Shown here piece after piece: positions 25,973 through 35,349 of a DNA stretch of 64,000 nt (position 1 is the first letter of the stretch; each line of letters begins with the position of its first letter). The stretch lies in the NCBI RefSeq assembly GCF_916619195.1, contig NZ_CAKAKL010000009.1, positions 124,001-188,000 of the forward strand, written 5' to 3'. Source of the stretch: Inquilinus sp. Marseille-Q2685 (GTDB taxonomy: Bacteria; Pseudomonadota; Alphaproteobacteria; DSM-16000; Inquilinaceae). The notes under the pieces were generated by a model. That model was not told where the DNA came from. It ran no database searches and worked only from the letters and a program-made list of their open reading frames with translations. The position numbers and the translations under genes were made by a program.

Positions 25973-26860
25973 CGTTGTCGGCGCGCACGAAGTCGACGAA
26001 GGCGCGCAGCGTCGCCGGCATCTGGCGCTGGCGCGGATAGTACAGGAAGAAGCCCGGGAAGGGCGGCGACCAGTCCAGCAGCAGCGGGACCAGCCGCCCT
26101 TCCGCCAGCTCTGCCTTGACCATCCCCTCGAACACGAAGGCCAGGCCGGCGCCGTCCAGCGCCGAGCGGATGATCAGCCACTGCTCGTCGACGATCAGCG
26201 GCCCGGCGGGCGGCACCGTCAGCTCCCGCCCGTCCTTCTCGAACTCCCAGGCATAGACCTGGCCGCTCGGGAAGCGGTAGCCGATGCAGCGATGCTCGGC
26301 CAGATCGCGCGGCGTCTGCGGCGGCGCCCGGCCGGCGAGATAGGACGGGGCGGCGACCACGATCATCCGTTGCTCGCCGCCGAAGCGCACCGCCACCATG
26401 TCGCGCTCCAGCTGCTCGCCCAGGCGGATGCCGGCATCGAAGCCGCTGGCGACGACGTCGACCAGCGCGCTGTCGACCGCGATCTCCAGCCGGATGTCGG
26501 GATAGGCCGTCAGGAATCGTCCACCATCGGCGCCAGCACCAGCGCTGCCGCCGGGATCGAGGCGTTGATCTTCAGCGTGCCGACCGGGCTGTGGCGGAAC
26601 TGGTTCACCTCCTCCACCGCCTCGACGATGTCGCGGAAGGCGGGCTGCAGCCGGGCCAGCAGCCGCTCCCCGGCCTCGGTCGGGTTGACGCTGCGGGTGG
26701 TGCGGTTCAGCAGGCGCACGCCCAGCCGCTCCTCCAGCCCGCGGATCGCATGGCTGACGGCGGAGGCGGAGACGCCCAGCTCGACCGCCGCGCGGCGGAA
26801 GCTGCGATGCCGCGCCACCACGGCGAAGGCGGCCAGCTCGGGCAGGTCGAGGCGAGTCAT
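25953..26860 (-). pseudogene. LysR-family regulator with a single-base frameshift
   Basis: Two frames together make one LysR protein. The N-terminal 114 residues (26860 to about 26519) contain a complete helix-turn-helix (RHRSFRRAAVELGVSASAVS) and end in LVLAPMV. The effector domain continues in another frame as GRFLTAYPDIRLEIAVDSAL down to 25953. Adding one C to the CC at 26521-26522 restores LAPMVGRFLTAYPD across the junction. It is either a fresh inactivating deletion or a sequencing error. The gene is divergent from the aldo/keto reductase gene at 26987, its likely target. Confidence 0.85.
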
Positions 26861-26986
26861 TGCTGAGTCTCATTCATCGGCTCATGCACATCTCTACGGA
26901 TTATCGCATGATCGCCCAATCCCCATTCTCCGTTCGTGCCGCAGCGGTCCGCGCGACCGGCGGCCTCCGAAGCAAGGAGAAGGACC

Positions 26987-27973
26987 ATGGACAGACGCTC
27001 TCTCGGCCAGGACGGCACCACCGTCTCCGCCATCGGTCTCGGCTGCATGGGCATGTCCGAATTCTACGGGCTGCGCGATGACGCGCAGTCGCTCGACACC
27101 CTCGCCGCGGCGCTGGAGCACGGCATCGACTTCCTCGACACCGCCGACATGTACGGGTCGGGGCATAATGAGGAGCTGGTCGGCCGCTTCCTCAAGGGCC
27201 GGCGCGACCAGGTGGTGCTGGCGACGAAGTTCGGCATCGTGCGCGAGCCCGGCCGCTACGAGCGCCGGATCGACAACTCCCCGGCCTATATCCGCGCCGC
27301 CTGCGAGGCCTCGCTGAAGCGTCTCGGCACCGACGTCATCGACCTCTACTACATGCATCGCCGCAACCCCGAGGTGCCGATCGAGGAAGCGGTCGGCGCG
27401 ATGGCGGAGCTGGTGCGGACCGGCAAGGTGCGCCAGATCGGCCTGTCCGAGATCTCGGTCGACACGCTGCGCCGGGCCCATGCGGTCCACCCTATCGCGG
27501 CGGTGCAGAGCGAGTATTCGCTGTGGAGCCGCGAGCCGGAGGAAGGGATACTGCAGGCCTGCCGCGAGCTGGGCACGACCTTCGTCGCCTATTCGCCGCT
27601 CGGCCGCGCCTTCCTGACCGGGGCGGTCACCGACACCTCGTCCCTGGCGCCGGACGATTTCCGCCGCCGCACCCCACGCTTTGCCGGGGAGGCGCTGGCG
27701 CAGAACCGGCGTCTGGCCGAGGCGCTGACGGATTTCGCCTTCGACCTCGGCGCCAAGCCGGCCCAGGTGGCGCTGGCCTGGCTCCTGTCCAGGCACCGCC
27801 ACGTCGTGCCGATCCCGGGCACCAAGCGCCGCGCCTATCTGGCCGAGAACGCCGCGGCCGCCTCGATCCGGCTGACCCCGGACCAGGTGGCGGCGCTCGA
27901 CGCCCTGTTCGCGCCCGGCGCCGTTGCCGGCGAGCGCTATACCGAGGAAGGGATGAAGGAAGTCGGCCTCTGA
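26987..27973 (+). CDS. Aldo/keto reductase
   Basis: The 328-residue product is a complete aldo/keto reductase of the YajO/GSP69-like group. MDRRSLGQDGTTVSAIGLG is the N-terminal hairpin. The tetrad residues are Asp and Tyr in DTADMYGSG, Lys in ATKFGIV and His in YYMHRRNP. VPIPGTKRRAYLAENAAA forms the NADPH-binding end. AAGGAGAAGGACC precedes the ATG. Divergence from the frameshifted LysR gene is a common arrangement for this family. Confidence 0.9.
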   Translation: MDRRSLGQDGTTVSAIGLGCMGMSEFYGLRDDAQSLDTLAAALEHGIDFLDTADMYGSGHNEELVGRFLKGRRDQVVLATKFGIVREPGRYERRIDNSPAYIRAACEASLKRLGTDVIDLYYMHRRNPEVPIEEAVGAMAELVRTGKVRQIGLSEISVDTLRRAHAVHPIAAVQSEYSLWSREPEEGILQACRELGTTFVAYSPLGRAFLTGAVTDTSSLAPDDFRRRTPRFAGEALAQNRRLAEALTDFAFDLGAKPAQVALAWLLSRHRHVVPIPGTKRRAYLAENAAAASIRLTPDQVAALDALFAPGAVAGERYTEEGMKEVGL

Positions 27974-28020
27974 CCATTGGTCGCCTTGCCGCCTGGGTTC
28001 GCCCCGACTATCCAGGCGGC

Positions 28021-28485
28021 ATGCGTATCCTGTTCGTCTGCACCGGCAACATCTGCCGTTCGCCGACCGCCGAGGCGGTGATGCGGGCCAAGCCCGCCGC
28101 CGCCCGCCTGGACCACGCGGTCGATAGCGCCGGCACTCACGGCTTCCATGCCGGCGAGCCGCCGCATCCGCCGGCGATCCGGGCGGCGGCGGCCCGCGGC
28201 TACGACCTGCTGCCGTTGCGCGCCCGCAAGCTGGAGCGCGCGGATTTCCGCCGCTTCGACCTGCTGTTGGCGATGGACCATACGCATCTCGACCGGATGC
28301 GCCGCCTCGCGGTCGCCGGTCCCGGCCGGGTCGGCCTGTTCCTCGACCACGCGCCGGGGCTGGAGGGGCGGGACGTGCCCGACCCCTATTACGGCGGCAG
28401 CGCCGATTTCGAGCATGTGCTGGACTTGGTCGAGGCCGGCTGCGACGCGCTGGTCGCGGCGCTGCGCGAGGGGACCATCAGCTAA
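28021..28485 (+). CDS. Low-molecular-weight protein tyrosine phosphatase
   Basis: The 154-residue product carries the P-loop FVCTGNICRSPTAE (C-x5-R-S) at residues 5-18 and the general-acid Asp in DVPDPYYGG, typical of cytoplasmic low-molecular-weight phosphatases. It begins 47 bases after the aldo/keto reductase stop. The start is the ATG directly before RILFVCTGN. It converges with the efflux pump gene and overlaps its stop by 4 bases. Confidence 0.92.
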   Translation: MRILFVCTGNICRSPTAEAVMRAKPAAARLDHAVDSAGTHGFHAGEPPHPPAIRAAAARGYDLLPLRARKLERADFRRFDLLLAMDHTHLDRMRRLAVAGPGRVGLFLDHAPGLEGRDVPDPYYGGSADFEHVLDLVEAGCDALVAALREGTIS

Positions 28486-30032
28486 TCTGCCGCGGCGCCG
28501 GCCGTCGCGTGGCTGCGGGCCGTCTGTGCCGGGCCGAAGATCGCGAAGCTGACCGCGGCCAGGGCCCAGGCGCCGATGCCGCCATACAGCATCACCCAGC
28601 CGAAGCCCTCGACCAGCGCCTCGTGGACGGCCGCTCCCGACGGGTCCAGCGTCGCCAGCGCCGGATAGGCCTGCGGCAGCGCGCCGAGATTGCCGGCGGC
28701 GACGGAAGCGGTCAGTGCCTGCAGCTGCGCCGCGTCGAAGGCGCCGGCCACGGCGTCCGGCAGCGACCAGCGGATCCCTTCCACCAGGATCAGCCCCATC
28801 ACCGCGATGTTGATGGCCAGCGTGATCAGCCGGGCGCTGATGTCGATGCCGGACGCCATGCCTGCCCGGTTGCTGGGAACCGAGCCGGTGGTGGTGTTGG
28901 TCACCGGCGTGCTGGTCAGGCCGAGGCCGATGCCGGCCAGCAGCGTGCCGGGCAGCACGGTCAGCCAGCCCGCCTGCTCGACGCCGCTGCCGAGCCACAT
29001 CAGCAGGAAGCCGGTCCCCATCACGGCCATGCCGAACGGGATGATCATGCGCGGGCCGCGGCGCTGCAGCAGGCGGTCGGCCAGCGGCGGCGTGACCAGG
29101 AACGGGATGGTGTAGGCGAGGAGCAGAAGGCCGACGGTCCGGCTGTCGAGGCCGAGCCCGCCCTGGAAGTAGATCGGCAGGTAGATCATGAACGGCCAGT
29201 AGCAGCAGTTCATGCCGATGCAGCCGATGATCGCGCCGCTGAACCGGCGGATCCGGAACACCGAGAAGTCGAACATCGGGTGCGGGCTGACCCGTTCCGC
29301 CACCACGAAGGCGGCGAAGCTGGCGACGGTCAGGACGGCGAGCCCGATCGCCGTGGCGCGGCCCAGCTCCGCCCCCTGGGTGATCAGATAGGCCAGGCCG
29401 AACACCGCCAGCGTCAGGGTGGCGATGCCGGCGACGTCCAGCCTCTGCGCATGCGGGTCGCGCGATTCGCGGATGCCGGCCACGGCCGGGATCAGGGCGA
29501 GGATCGTCAGCGGCACATGGATCAGGAACACCCATTGCCAGTTCGACCAGGTGACGATCAGCCCGCCGATGATGGGGCCGAAGCCGAGACCGACGCCGCT
29601 GATCACGCCCCAGGTGGTGAAGGCGCGGCCGCGCTCGCGTCCGTCCTGGAACTGGTGCGAGATGATCGCGACCACGCAGGTGAACATGGCGCCGCCGGCC
29701 AGCCCCTGCAGGAAGCGGGCGACGATCAGCAGCGATGCGCTGCCGGCCAGGCCGCACATCAGCGAGGTGGCGCCGAAGGCGACTGTGGTGATCACGAAGA
29801 CGCGCTTGCGGCCGTAACGGTCGGCCAGGGTGCCGGTCGCCATCAGCACCGTGGTGCAGGCGATGGTGTAGGCGTTCATGATCCATTGCAGCCCGCGGAA
29901 ATCGGCGGGCAGCGCGGTTTCCAGGGTCGGCAGGATCACCGGCACGCTGGAGATCTCGAGGCCGAACATCAGCGACGCCAGGCAGACGCCGACCAGCGCG
30001 GCCATGTTCCGGGCGGAGGGGGACAGAGCCAT
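28482..30032 (-). CDS. MFS efflux transporter of the DHA2 (EmrB/QacA) type
   Basis: The 516-residue product has about 14 membrane segments, as in DHA2 drug exporters. The first segment NMAALVGVCLASLMFGLEIS, motif GTLADRYGRKRVFVI and the motif C-like GVISGVGLGFGPIIGG are visible. EmrB-type pumps often need an EmrA partner; none is nearby. The ATG at 30032 has GAAGGA before it; the frame extends 13 codons upstream without support. It is divergent from a LysR gene that probably regulates it. Confidence 0.9.
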   Translation of the reverse strand: MALSPSARNMAALVGVCLASLMFGLEISSVPVILPTLETALPADFRGLQWIMNAYTIACTTVLMATGTLADRYGRKRVFVITTVAFGATSLMCGLAGSASLLIVARFLQGLAGGAMFTCVVAIISHQFQDGRERGRAFTTWGVISGVGLGFGPIIGGLIVTWSNWQWVFLIHVPLTILALIPAVAGIRESRDPHAQRLDVAGIATLTLAVFGLAYLITQGAELGRATAIGLAVLTVASFAAFVVAERVSPHPMFDFSVFRIRRFSGAIIGCIGMNCCYWPFMIYLPIYFQGGLGLDSRTVGLLLLAYTIPFLVTPPLADRLLQRRGPRMIIPFGMAVMGTGFLLMWLGSGVEQAGWLTVLPGTLLAGIGLGLTSTPVTNTTTGSVPSNRAGMASGIDISARLITLAINIAVMGLILVEGIRWSLPDAVAGAFDAAQLQALTASVAAGNLGALPQAYPALATLDPSGAAVHEALVEGFGWVMLYGGIGAWALAAVSFAIFGPAQTARSHATAGAAAD

Positions 30033-30213
30033 GATCCTTCTCTCGAAGCGACGGGCCGCGCCGCCGCGCAATCGCTTGCGCGGACCGGTGCCGGCGCGGA
30101 GGGTATCGGTGGGGTGCTCGATCGGGCCTGGACGTGAATCTGGTCAATCGGCTTTCATGATGGAAATGAATTAATTTTGTGGCGTCCATTTTCCGCCATC
30201 ATATATTTAGCGA

Positions 30214-31086
30214 ATGGACTTCGATCCCGCCCTGCTGCGCGCCTTCGTGGCCGTCCATGATTCCGGCGGCTTCACCCGCGCGGCCGAACGGCTGCACCTG
30301 ACCCAGTCGGCCGTTAGCCACCAGATCCGGCGGCTGGAGGAGCAGATCGGCCGGCCGCTGCTGCAACGCACCACGCGCAAGCTGCTGCTGACCGAGGACG
30401 GCCAGGAGTTCCTGCGCCATGCCGAGCAGATCCTGCAGGCGCAGGAGGCGCTGACCCGGCGCTTCCTGCCCTCCGCGGTCTCCGGCGTCGTCCGCTTCGG
30501 CGTGCCGGAGAATTTTCTGGGCGACCGGTTGCCGCAGCTCCTGCGCCGCTATGCCCGCGATTTTCCCCAGGTGCGGCTGGAGGTGGCGGTCAGCGTCTGC
30601 CTCGACCTGCGCGCCAAGGTCGAGGCCGGCGAGCTCGATCTCGCCGTGGTGATGTCGCGCCCGGGCGAGACCGGCGGCACGGTGCTGAAGCGGACGCAGT
30701 TCGTCTGGGCCGCGGCCGACAGCTTCGACTGGGCGCCGGGGACGTCGCTGCCGCTCGCGCTCGCCCCGCCGCCCTGCCCCTGCCGCGCCATCGCGGTCGA
30801 CGCCATCACCGCGTCGGGCGTCGAGTGGCACATCGGCTTCACCTCGGGAAACCAGCATGGGCTGCGGGCGGCGGTGCTGGCGGGGCTGGCCGCCTCGATG
30901 ATCGCCCGCGACGAGATCGAGCCCGGGATGAAGATCCTCGACCGCCACGGCCTGCCGCCGCTGCCGGAGGTGGAGTTCGCCCTGATCTGGCGGCCCGGCG
31001 CCACCCTGCCCTGCGCGCGCGAGCTCGGCCGGCTGATCGTGGAATCGGCGGATGCTGTTCCGGCGCCCCTCGCCCGGGCGGTCTAG
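30214..31086 (+). CDS. LysR-family transcriptional regulator
   Basis: The 290-residue product has an N-terminal helix-turn-helix (GGFTRAAERLHLTQSAVSHQI, residues about 18-38) and an effector-binding domain from about residue 90 (VVRFGVPENFLG). The 181-bp region shared with the divergent efflux gene contains matching segments ATGATGGAAA and TTTTCCGCCATCAT in inverted orientation (about 30157-30202), a plausible binding site. The end meets the convergent LysR gene with a 4-base overlap. Confidence 0.88.
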   Translation: MDFDPALLRAFVAVHDSGGFTRAAERLHLTQSAVSHQIRRLEEQIGRPLLQRTTRKLLLTEDGQEFLRHAEQILQAQEALTRRFLPSAVSGVVRFGVPENFLGDRLPQLLRRYARDFPQVRLEVAVSVCLDLRAKVEAGELDLAVVMSRPGETGGTVLKRTQFVWAAADSFDWAPGTSLPLALAPPPCPCRAIAVDAITASGVEWHIGFTSGNQHGLRAAVLAGLAASMIARDEIEPGMKILDRHGLPPLPEVEFALIWRPGATLPCARELGRLIVESADAVPAPLARAV

Positions 31087-32018
31087 GCGGCGTCCTGCGT
31101 TTCGGCCGCGGCGCCCGATCCCAGGCGCGACTGCACGAAGTCGATGAAGGCCCGCACCTTGGCCGGGGGCAGATGGCGCGACGGGTACAGCGCGGTGAGC
31201 GGGAAGCTCTCGCCGGTCCAGTCCGGCAGCAGCTCGACCAGCTCGCCGCGGTCGATCAGGCGCCGCACGCCGATCGCCTTGACCCGGGCGATGCCGACGC
31301 CCTCGAGGCAGGCGCCGAGCATGGTGCCGAACTCCGCCACCATCAGCCGGCCGGTCGCCCGCACCTCCGCCACCTCGGCGCCGCGGCGATACGACCAGGT
31401 GTCGATCGGCCGGCCGGAGGCGGAGTCGCGCACCTGGATGCAGGCGTGGCGGGCCAGGTCGGCCGGGGCCAGCGGCCGGCCATGCGCCGCGACATAGGCC
31501 GGCGAGGCCACGGTGATCGTCCGCGTCTCCAGCAGCTTGCGCGACACCAGGGCGGAATCCGGCGGGTGGCCGAAGCGCACCGCGATGTCGAAGCCCTCGC
31601 CCACCAGGTCGCCGATCTGGTCCTTGGCCACCAGCTCCAGCGTCAGCTCGGGATACAGCGACAGGAACTCCGGGATGTGCGGTGTGAACAGCAGGCGCGA
31701 GAAGAAGGCGTCGACATTCACCCGCAGCCGGCCGCACACGGCGACGGCGGAGCCGGAGGTGACGGTCACGGCATCCTCGATCCCGGCCAGCAGCGGCGCG
31801 ATCTCGGAATAGAGCCGGCGGCCTTCGTCGGTCAGGGCGACGGCCCGTGTGGTGCGGTCCAGCAGCCGCACCCCGACCCGCGCCTCCAGCCGCGCCACGG
31901 CCCGGCTGACGCCGGAACGGGACAGGCCCAGCGCCTCGGCCGCGCGGGCGAAACTGCCGCCTTCCACCACCGCGGCCAGCACGCCGATGGTCGAGATCAC
32001 GCGACCGTCGAAGGCCAT
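31083..32018 (-). CDS. LysR-family transcriptional regulator
   Basis: The 311-residue product has a helix-turn-helix (GSFARAAEALGLSRSGVSRAV) and an effector domain of the CrgA/DmlR type (VCGRLRVNVDAFFSRLLF). GGAGGGCG precedes the ATG chosen; 14 additional codons upstream are unsupported. It is divergent from the NmrA-like gene at 32123, the likely target in a typical LysR pair. Confidence 0.88.
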   Translation of the reverse strand: MAFDGRVISTIGVLAAVVEGGSFARAAEALGLSRSGVSRAVARLEARVGVRLLDRTTRAVALTDEGRRLYSEIAPLLAGIEDAVTVTSGSAVAVCGRLRVNVDAFFSRLLFTPHIPEFLSLYPELTLELVAKDQIGDLVGEGFDIAVRFGHPPDSALVSRKLLETRTITVASPAYVAAHGRPLAPADLARHACIQVRDSASGRPIDTWSYRRGAEVAEVRATGRLMVAEFGTMLGACLEGVGIARVKAIGVRRLIDRGELVELLPDWTGESFPLTALYPSRHLPPAKVRAFIDFVQSRLGSGAAAETQDAA

Positions 32019-32122
32019 CGCGCCCTCCGTTGAATCCGGGTCACCAGTCTTATGACTCAATGGCGCTCACGGCAACAGCGCAGCAGGCCCAGATCTTCGG
32101 CATCCGCTGAAGGAGGTTGAGG

Positions 32123-32986
32123 ATGTACGCGATCACGGGAATCACCGGCCAGGTGGGCGGGACGCTCGCCCGGCATCTGCTGGCCGCCGGCGAGCCGGTG
32201 CGCGCCGTGCTGCGCGATGCGCGCAAGGGCGAGGCCTGGGCGGCGCAGGGCTGCGAGGTCGCCGTCGCCGGCATGGACGATGCGGCGGCCCTGACCACGG
32301 CCTTCACCGGCGCCACCGCCGTCTTCGTCCTGCCGCCGCCGGTGTTCGACCCGGAGCCCGGCTATCCCGAGGCGCGCCGGCTGGGTGACGCCCTGGTGCG
32401 GGCGCTGACGGCCGCGCGGCCGGGCCGGGTGCTGCAGCTGTCGACCATCGGCGCCGACGCCGTCCACGACAACCTGCTGTCGCAGCACACGCTGCTGGAG
32501 GCGGCGCTGCGCGACCTGCCGCTGCCGCTGACGGTCCTGCGGCCGGCCTGGTTCGTCGAGAACGCGGCGTGGGACGTGGCCTCGGCGCGCGACGAGGGCG
32601 TGATCCGCAGCTTCCTGGCTCCGACGAGCCGGCCGGTGCCGATGGTGGCAACCGCGGACATCGGGCGCATCGCGGCCGATCTGATCCGCGAGGGCTGGGC
32701 CGGCCGGCGCGTGGTCGAGCTGGAGGGGCCGCGCCGGGTCTCGCCGGACGACCTGGCCGCCGCCTTCGCCGCCGCGCTCGGCCGGCCGGTGCGGGCCGAG
32801 CCGGTGGCGCGCGAGAGCTGGGAGGGCTTGTTCCGTTCCCAGGGCATGACGAACCCGGTGCCGCGCATCCGCATGCTCGACGGCTTCAACGAAGGCTGGA
32901 TCGAGTTCCGCGACGGCGGGCGCCACGCGCTGAAGGGCCGGGTCGAGGCGGCGGAGGTGATCGCCGGGCTGGTCGCCCGCGGCTGA
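32123..32986 (+). CDS. NmrA-like / NAD(P)-binding oxidoreductase
   Basis: The 287-residue product is an atypical short-chain dehydrogenase of the NmrA/QOR2 kind. MYAITGITGQVGGTLARHL gives the cofactor loop (GxTGxxG), followed by VRAVLRDARKG. The usual catalytic Tyr-x-x-x-Lys is not evident, as in NmrA-type redox sensors. AGGAGGTTGAGG precedes the ATG. The divergent LysR gene is 104 bases away. Confidence 0.85.
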   Translation: MYAITGITGQVGGTLARHLLAAGEPVRAVLRDARKGEAWAAQGCEVAVAGMDDAAALTTAFTGATAVFVLPPPVFDPEPGYPEARRLGDALVRALTAARPGRVLQLSTIGADAVHDNLLSQHTLLEAALRDLPLPLTVLRPAWFVENAAWDVASARDEGVIRSFLAPTSRPVPMVATADIGRIAADLIREGWAGRRVVELEGPRRVSPDDLAAAFAAALGRPVRAEPVARESWEGLFRSQGMTNPVPRIRMLDGFNEGWIEFRDGGRHALKGRVEAAEVIAGLVARG

Positions 32987-33007
32987 GAGCGACGCGGCGA
33001 CGCGGCT

Positions 33008-33352
33008 TCAGTCGGGCGCCATCTGACAGTTCGGGCCGACCCACTTGTTCATCGAGGTGTCGAGCTCGTTGTCCATCTGGGCGGCGTCGCAGACCGGATA
33101 GCGATCGTCGCCGCGCCGTTCCATGCTGAGCGACCGGTAGCGCTTCACCAGCGTGTCGTGATCCGGCGGCTGCCTGTCCTGCCGCCGGGTCGAGAGCTTC
33201 ATCATGCAGTTGGCGAAGGCGTCGGTGCCGTCCTGAAAGCCGAACTCGGAGCATTTCTGCCGGTCGTCGGCCAGCTGCTCGGCGTGGTCCGGGCCGCTGA
33301 TGCACCCGGACAAGGACAGGAGAAGAAGGGCAGACCAAGCCGAGCGATGCAT
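33008..33352 (-). CDS. Small putative lipoprotein
   Basis: The 114-residue product starts MHRSAWSALLLLSLSGCISG, a signal peptide with the lipobox LSGC, so it is probably lipidated at Cys16. The rest is hydrophilic, with cysteines near KCSEF, NCMMK, VCDAA and NCQMA that could pair in the periplasm. I do not recognise the family. GAGGGGGAA precedes the ATG. It is not clearly linked to its neighbours. Confidence 0.7.
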   Translation of the reverse strand: MHRSAWSALLLLSLSGCISGPDHAEQLADDRQKCSEFGFQDGTDAFANCMMKLSTRRQDRQPPDHDTLVKRYRSLSMERRGDDRYPVCDAAQMDNELDTSMNKWVGPNCQMAPD

Positions 33353-33428
33353 TTCCCCCTCGCGGCGTCGTGAGACCTCGGGCATCAGCGCATCTGGAGA
33401 TGTCCTGGTCAAGGAGAGGGCCGGGGGC

Positions 33429-34310
33429 CTATCCCTTGATCGCGCCCGCGGTCAGCCCGGCGACGATCTTGCGCTGGAAGATCAGCACCAGGGCGATCAG
33501 GGGCAGGGTCACCACCACCGACGCCGCCATGATCGGGCCGAACGGGTATTCGTAGCGGCTGCCGCCGGAGATGGTGGCGATCGCCACCGGCACGGTGCGG
33601 TTCTCGTCCGACAGGATGAAGGTCAGGGCGAACAGGAATTCGTTCCAGGCCTGGATGAAGGCCAAGAGGCCGGTCGAGGCCAGGGCCGGGCCCATCAGCG
33701 GCAGCAGCACGCTGGCCAGCACCCGGCCGCGGCTGGCGCCGTCCATCAGCGCCGCCTCCTCCAGCTCGCGCGGGATGTCCTGGATGAACCCGGTCAGCAC
33801 CCAGACGGTGAAGGGCAGGGTGAAGATCAGATAGGCGAAGGTCAGCGACCCGACTCGGTTGTACAGGCCGAACCAGCGCACCAGCTCGAACATCCCGGAC
33901 AGCACCACGATCTGCGGGAAGATCGAGATCATCAGGATCACCAGCAGCACCGTCCGCCGCAGCGGGAAGTCCAGCCGGCCGAGCGCGTAGGCGGCGCCGA
34001 TGGCCAGCAGCAGCGAGATCCCGGTGGCCGATCCGGCGACGATCAGCGAGTTGACGATCGAGCCGAGGAACACCGGGTCCTGCAGCAGCGCCTTGTAGTA
34101 GACCAGCTCGAAGGCCGGCAGCAGCGTCGCCTCGAACAGCGAGGCCCCGGTCTTCAGAGAGGACACGATCGCCCAGTAGTAGGGGAACAGGGTGTAGACC
34201 AGCACCAGGACGACGGCGACGCCCAACCCGGCGGTCTTCAGCACCCGGCGCCGGCGGTACCGGGCGGCGGCCCGGGCCAGGGCGGTATCGGGCGCGGCGG
34301 CGACGGTCAT
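33429..34310 (-). CDS. Sugar ABC transporter permease (MalG type)
   Basis: The 293-residue product is the inner-membrane permease that ends the GH4 operon. The first membrane segment is VAVVLVLVYTLFPYYWAIVS, the EAA loop IPRELEEAALMDGASRGRV, and the C-terminus KIVAGLTAGAIKG. The start overlaps the previous permease stop (ATGA). It works with the neighbouring permease and the binding protein encoded at 35350. Confidence 0.9.
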   Translation of the reverse strand: MTVAAAPDTALARAAARYRRRRVLKTAGLGVAVVLVLVYTLFPYYWAIVSSLKTGASLFEATLLPAFELVYYKALLQDPVFLGSIVNSLIVAGSATGISLLLAIGAAYALGRLDFPLRRTVLLVILMISIFPQIVVLSGMFELVRWFGLYNRVGSLTFAYLIFTLPFTVWVLTGFIQDIPRELEEAALMDGASRGRVLASVLLPLMGPALASTGLLAFIQAWNEFLFALTFILSDENRTVPVAIATISGGSRYEYPFGPIMAASVVVTLPLIALVLIFQRKIVAGLTAGAIKG

Positions 34311-35197
34311 CGGATGCTGGTCCGGTCCAGGCGGATCGCGCCGATGATGACGATGGCGATCAGCGCGATCAGCAGGAACACCCAGGTCGAGGCGGCGGAG
34401 CCGTAGCCCAGCTCCTGGAAGCTGACCAGGTGGTTGCGGGCGTAGATCGTCATGGTCATGGTCGGGTCGCCATTGCCGCCGAGCACGTAGCTCAGGTCGA
34501 ACATGCGCAGCGCGTCCAGGGTGCGGAACAGCACGGCGACGCCGATCGGCACCCGCAGCATCGGCAGGGTGATCGAGGTCAGCCGCTTCCACCAGGAGAT
34601 GCCGTCGACCCGTGCCGCCTCGTGGATCTCGGCCGGGATCAGCTGCAGCCCGGCCAGGATCAGCAGCACCATGAAGGGCGTGGTGATCCAGACATCGACG
34701 AAGATGACGACACCCAGCGCCAGCGACGGGTCGGCGGTCCAGGCCACGCCCTTGTCGATCAGGTGCAGGTCGATCAGCAGGCGGTTGATGATGCCGAACT
34801 GGTCGTGCAGCAGCCATTCCCAGATCTTGGCCGAGACCACGACCGGGATCGACCAGGGCACCAGGATGGCGGCGCGCAGCACGCCGCGGCCGGGGATCGC
34901 CTCGTTCAGCAGCAGCGCGATGGCGAGGCCCAGCAGCGTCTCCAGTGCCACCGAGACGATGGTGAAGACCAGCGTGTTCTCGACCGCCCGCCACCATTGC
35001 GGGTCCCGCGCGACGTCGATGAAGTTGTCGAGCCAGACGAAGCCGTAATTGGCCGGGTCGTCTAGGAAGGCGTCGGTGGTGGAGAAGAACAGCGTCCGCA
35101 GCAGCGGCCACAGCGCCACCAGCACCAGCGCCGCCAGGGTCGGTGCCAGGAACAGCCATCCGGCCCGGCGGTGGGACCGCGCGACGCGGCCGGTCAT
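34307..35197 (-). CDS. Sugar ABC transporter permease (MalF type)
   Basis: The 296-residue product has about six membrane segments beginning at AGWLFLAPTLAALVLVALWP. The EAA loop is IPAEIHEAARVDGISWWKR. GGGAGGGATCGC precedes the ATG. It follows the binding-protein gene after a 152-base gap filled by a palindromic repeat, which may set different expression levels for the binding protein and the permeases. Confidence 0.9.
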   Translation of the reverse strand: MTGRVARSHRRAGWLFLAPTLAALVLVALWPLLRTLFFSTTDAFLDDPANYGFVWLDNFIDVARDPQWWRAVENTLVFTIVSVALETLLGLAIALLLNEAIPGRGVLRAAILVPWSIPVVVSAKIWEWLLHDQFGIINRLLIDLHLIDKGVAWTADPSLALGVVIFVDVWITTPFMVLLILAGLQLIPAEIHEAARVDGISWWKRLTSITLPMLRVPIGVAVLFRTLDALRMFDLSYVLGGNGDPTMTMTIYARNHLVSFQELGYGSAASTWVFLLIALIAIVIIGAIRLDRTSIR

Positions 35198-35223
35198 GCG
35201 ATCCCTCCCGTGCTTCCCCCTTC

Positions 35224-35312
35224 TGTCATGCCCGGGCTTGACCCGGGCATCCAGGGGCGGCCAGAGCAGCTCTTCGCGGCCCTGGATTGCCGGATCAAGC
35301 CCGGCAATGACA
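35224..35312. repeat. REP-like palindromic repeat between binding-protein and permease genes
   Basis: Two arms of about 33 bases are imperfectly complementary: the left begins TGTCATGCCCGGGCTTGA, the right ends GATCAAGCCCGGCAATGACA, and each arm has an internal CCGGGC palindrome. The loop is about 23 bases. Elements of this style are dispersed in many alphaproteobacterial genomes. In the transcript it forms a long stem at the 3' end of the binding-protein message, comparable in place to the REP elements of malE-malF. Confidence 0.75.
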
Positions 35313-35349
35313 AGAAAAGGGAAGCGCTCATGGACTCAGGGACAGCTTG

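Noticed and set aside
35224-35312. Possible intrinsic terminator ending the binding-protein transcript
   Set aside because: The stem is very long and imperfect, has no T-run, and the downstream permease genes need the same transcript; a REP-like element fits better.
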